A stretch of 64,000 nt of DNA from Vibrio breoganii (GTDB lineage: Bacteria > Pseudomonadota > Gammaproteobacteria > Enterobacterales > Vibrionaceae). Positions within the stretch are counted from its first letter, which is position 1; every line of letters begins with the position of its first letter. Shown in pieces: positions 62,662-64,000 of the stretch. A model generated the notes under the pieces. It saw only the letters and a program-made list of their open reading frames with translations, ran no database searches and had not been told where the DNA came from. Both the position numbers and the translations under genes were made by a program. The stretch covers positions 1,302,001 through 1,366,000 of the forward strand of contig NZ_CP016177.1 in NCBI RefSeq assembly GCF_001677275.1, in the 5' to 3' direction.

Positions 62662-64000
62662 GCGAGAGGCAAACTCTAGCTGAACCTCTCGGCTCTGACG
62701 ATGCATCCACTTAATGCGCATAGATAACAACACTGCTGCAGTGGTTAAGCCGATGATAAAGCCATACCAGTATCCGTGAGCGCCCATCGGCTCAAACAGC
62801 CAGTCCGTAGAGCCGAGTACATAGCCGATAGGTAAGCCAATCATCCAGTAGGAGATAAAGGTGCGGTTGAAGATAGATTTCATATCTTTGTAACCGCGAA
62901 GTGCGCCAGCGCCTACGACCTGTACGGTATCACTAAATTGATAGATGGCAGCAAGTAACAGCAGTTGTACTGAGAGCGCGGTTACTGCTCTGTTATCTGT
63001 GTATAGGTTTGCAATATCTTCTCTAAACAGCACTGTAAGAACCGCGGTAACAACGGCTATCGCCAAGCCTAAAAAGATACCGACACGGGTAGCAATACGA
63101 GCGCCTTCTGTATCCTCTTCACCTAATTTATGCCCAACTCGAATACTCACTGCGCCACCAATACTCATTGGGATCATAAAGACCATTCCCGATACGTTGA
63201 TAGCGACTTGGTGAGCGGCAACAATTATGGGACCCAGCGGAGAAACCAGTAGGGCGACGACGGCAAACAAGGTTACCTCAAAGAAAATCGCCAGCGCCAC
63301 CGGAAGCCCAAGCTTGAATAAACGATATTGCGCTTTTAGATTTGGTTTATGCCACTTATCAAACAGGCCAATCTTCGCCAGTCGTTTAGACGTCATGGTA
63401 TAGAAGAGCAACATGCTAAACATCACCCAGTACACTATGGTTGTGGCCACACCACAGCCAATTCCGCCTAGAGCGGGGGCGCCCAACTTTCCGTACACAA
63501 AGATGTAGTTCAGTGGAATGTTAATCAGTAGCCCGACAAAACCAATAACCATTGCGGGTTTGGTTAAAGACATTCCATCGGTAAAGCTTCTAAGAGTTTG
63601 GAAGAATAAGAATGCTGGCACTGCTGGAAGCATTGCATACATGTAACCCGTGGTGATGTCTGCCATGGCCACATCGACATCCATCAACCCCAAGATATTA
63701 CTGGTTTGCAGTAAGACGAATGCAATAGGGAAGGCAATTAATACTGCTAGGCTAGCACCTTGCTGAATCTCGTTAGCAATCTTGTGTTGATGTCCTCTAC
63801 CGTTAAGCTGTGCCACGATAGGGATGAGTGCCATCAAGATGCCGATACCAAATAAAATAGAAGGTAGCCAAATGCTTGAGGCGATCGCAACTGCAGCCAT
63901 ATCCGTTGCACTCACGCCGCCGGCCATGATGGTATCAACAACACCCATGCCTGTTTGAGCAACCGAGGCAATGAGGATCGGGGTCGCTAGCTTTATCAGG
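62659..64000 (-). CDS. norM: NorM-type MATE multidrug efflux pump, 5' end beyond window
   Basis: At least 447 codons. The reading frame continues to the right edge with LIKLATPILIASVAQTG before GMGVVDTIMAGGVSATDMAA, exactly as in Vibrio NorM; the true start lies outside. Helices are typical MATE segments. It expels cationic drugs with Na+. Convergent with the ligase gene. The internal Met at 63948 is not the start. Confidence 0.92.
   Translation of the reverse strand, partial: LIKLATPILIASVAQTGMGVVDTIMAGGVSATDMAAVAIASSIWLPSILFGIGILMALIPIVAQLNGRGHQHKIANEIQQGASLAVLIAFPIAFVLLQTSNILGLMDVDVAMADITTGYMYAMLPAVPAFLFFQTLRSFTDGMSLTKPAMVIGFVGLLINIPLNYIFVYGKLGAPALGGIGCGVATTIVYWVMFSMLLFYTMTSKRLAKIGLFDKWHKPNLKAQYRLFKLGLPVALAIFFEVTLFAVVALLVSPLGPIIVAAHQVAINVSGMVFMIPMSIGGAVSIRVGHKLGEEDTEGARIATRVGIFLGLAIAVVTAVLTVLFREDIANLYTDNRAVTALSVQLLLLAAIYQFSDTVQVVGAGALRGYKDMKSIFNRTFISYWMIGLPIGYVLGSTDWLFEPMGAHGYWYGFIIGLTTAAVLLSMRIKWMHRQSREVQLEFASR

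Overview
The window reads as a stretch of a Vibrio chromosome (Vibrionaceae, gammaproteobacteria). Pointers are VCR-type integron attC sites, a Vibrio-type NorM next to a LigE-type DNA ligase, the order ihfA / purT / cdd-yohK-yohJ-sbcB / tcyP, and many typical Vibrio envelope proteins. From recalled gene orders I infer the larger chromosome; this was not checked.

Left part, 1-5.0 kb: an IS91-like element, cut by the window edge, carries an HUH transposase translationally coupled to a tyrosine recombinase. It abuts an intact attC. Next comes a short decaying cassette array: BltD/PaiA-like GNAT, GFA-family protein, nucleotidyltransferase-like protein, P-loop kinase and SAM methyltransferase. 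Their attC sites range from complete to half-sites, and one is split by a 161-bp palindromic MITE-like repeat. No integron integrase is visible. From 5.1 to 9.5 kb lie small metabolic genes: a zinc-ribbon microprotein, GNAT, flavin reductase-like, PhzF, ASCH, RsuA, Nudix and a small exported protein.

9.6-13.7 kb: two tandem 209-bp copies of a strongly structured, non-coding sequence, then a secreted pullulanase with a CRP-like site, divergent from ihfA. 14-21 kb (minus strand): purT behind a PurR-like box, the sbcB-yohJ-yohK-cdd cluster, a SnoaL-like protein and tcyP. 21-27 kb: a Rossmann-fold protein, astE, a lipoprotein hydrolase, glgC (with a CRP-like site) and a MATE pump.

27.4-32.3 kb (minus): a three-gene envelope operon (beta-barrel, POTRA-less Omp85 barrel, DUF4056-like protein), then an oxidoreductase and a dCMP-deaminase-like protein. 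32.5-38.5 kb: P-loop kinase, adenine deaminase-type enzyme, a WYL regulator divergent from a secreted 16-residue-repeat protein, rmuC, a single-strand-binding protein and an SH3b membrane protein. 38.6-47.1 kb: a PLP lyase with an SgrR-N-like mini-regulator, a zinc microprotein, sbcDC, and small genes.

47-64 kb: outer-membrane protein, two identical tRNA-Val(GAC) genes, an AraC-type regulator followed by amidohydrolase, DUF3299-like protein and OprB porin, then a run of GNAT, OsmC and GST genes, two LysR regulators with divergent partners, a metallophosphoesterase, LigE ligase and NorM (cut by the right edge). Catabolite control of alpha-glucan metabolism (pulA, glgC) and nucleic-acid repair and salvage (sbcB, sbcCD, rmuC, ssb, cdd, adenine deaminase) are the recurrent themes. 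The least explained elements are the tandem structured repeats, the repeat protein with its WYL neighbour, and the two operons of envelope proteins.
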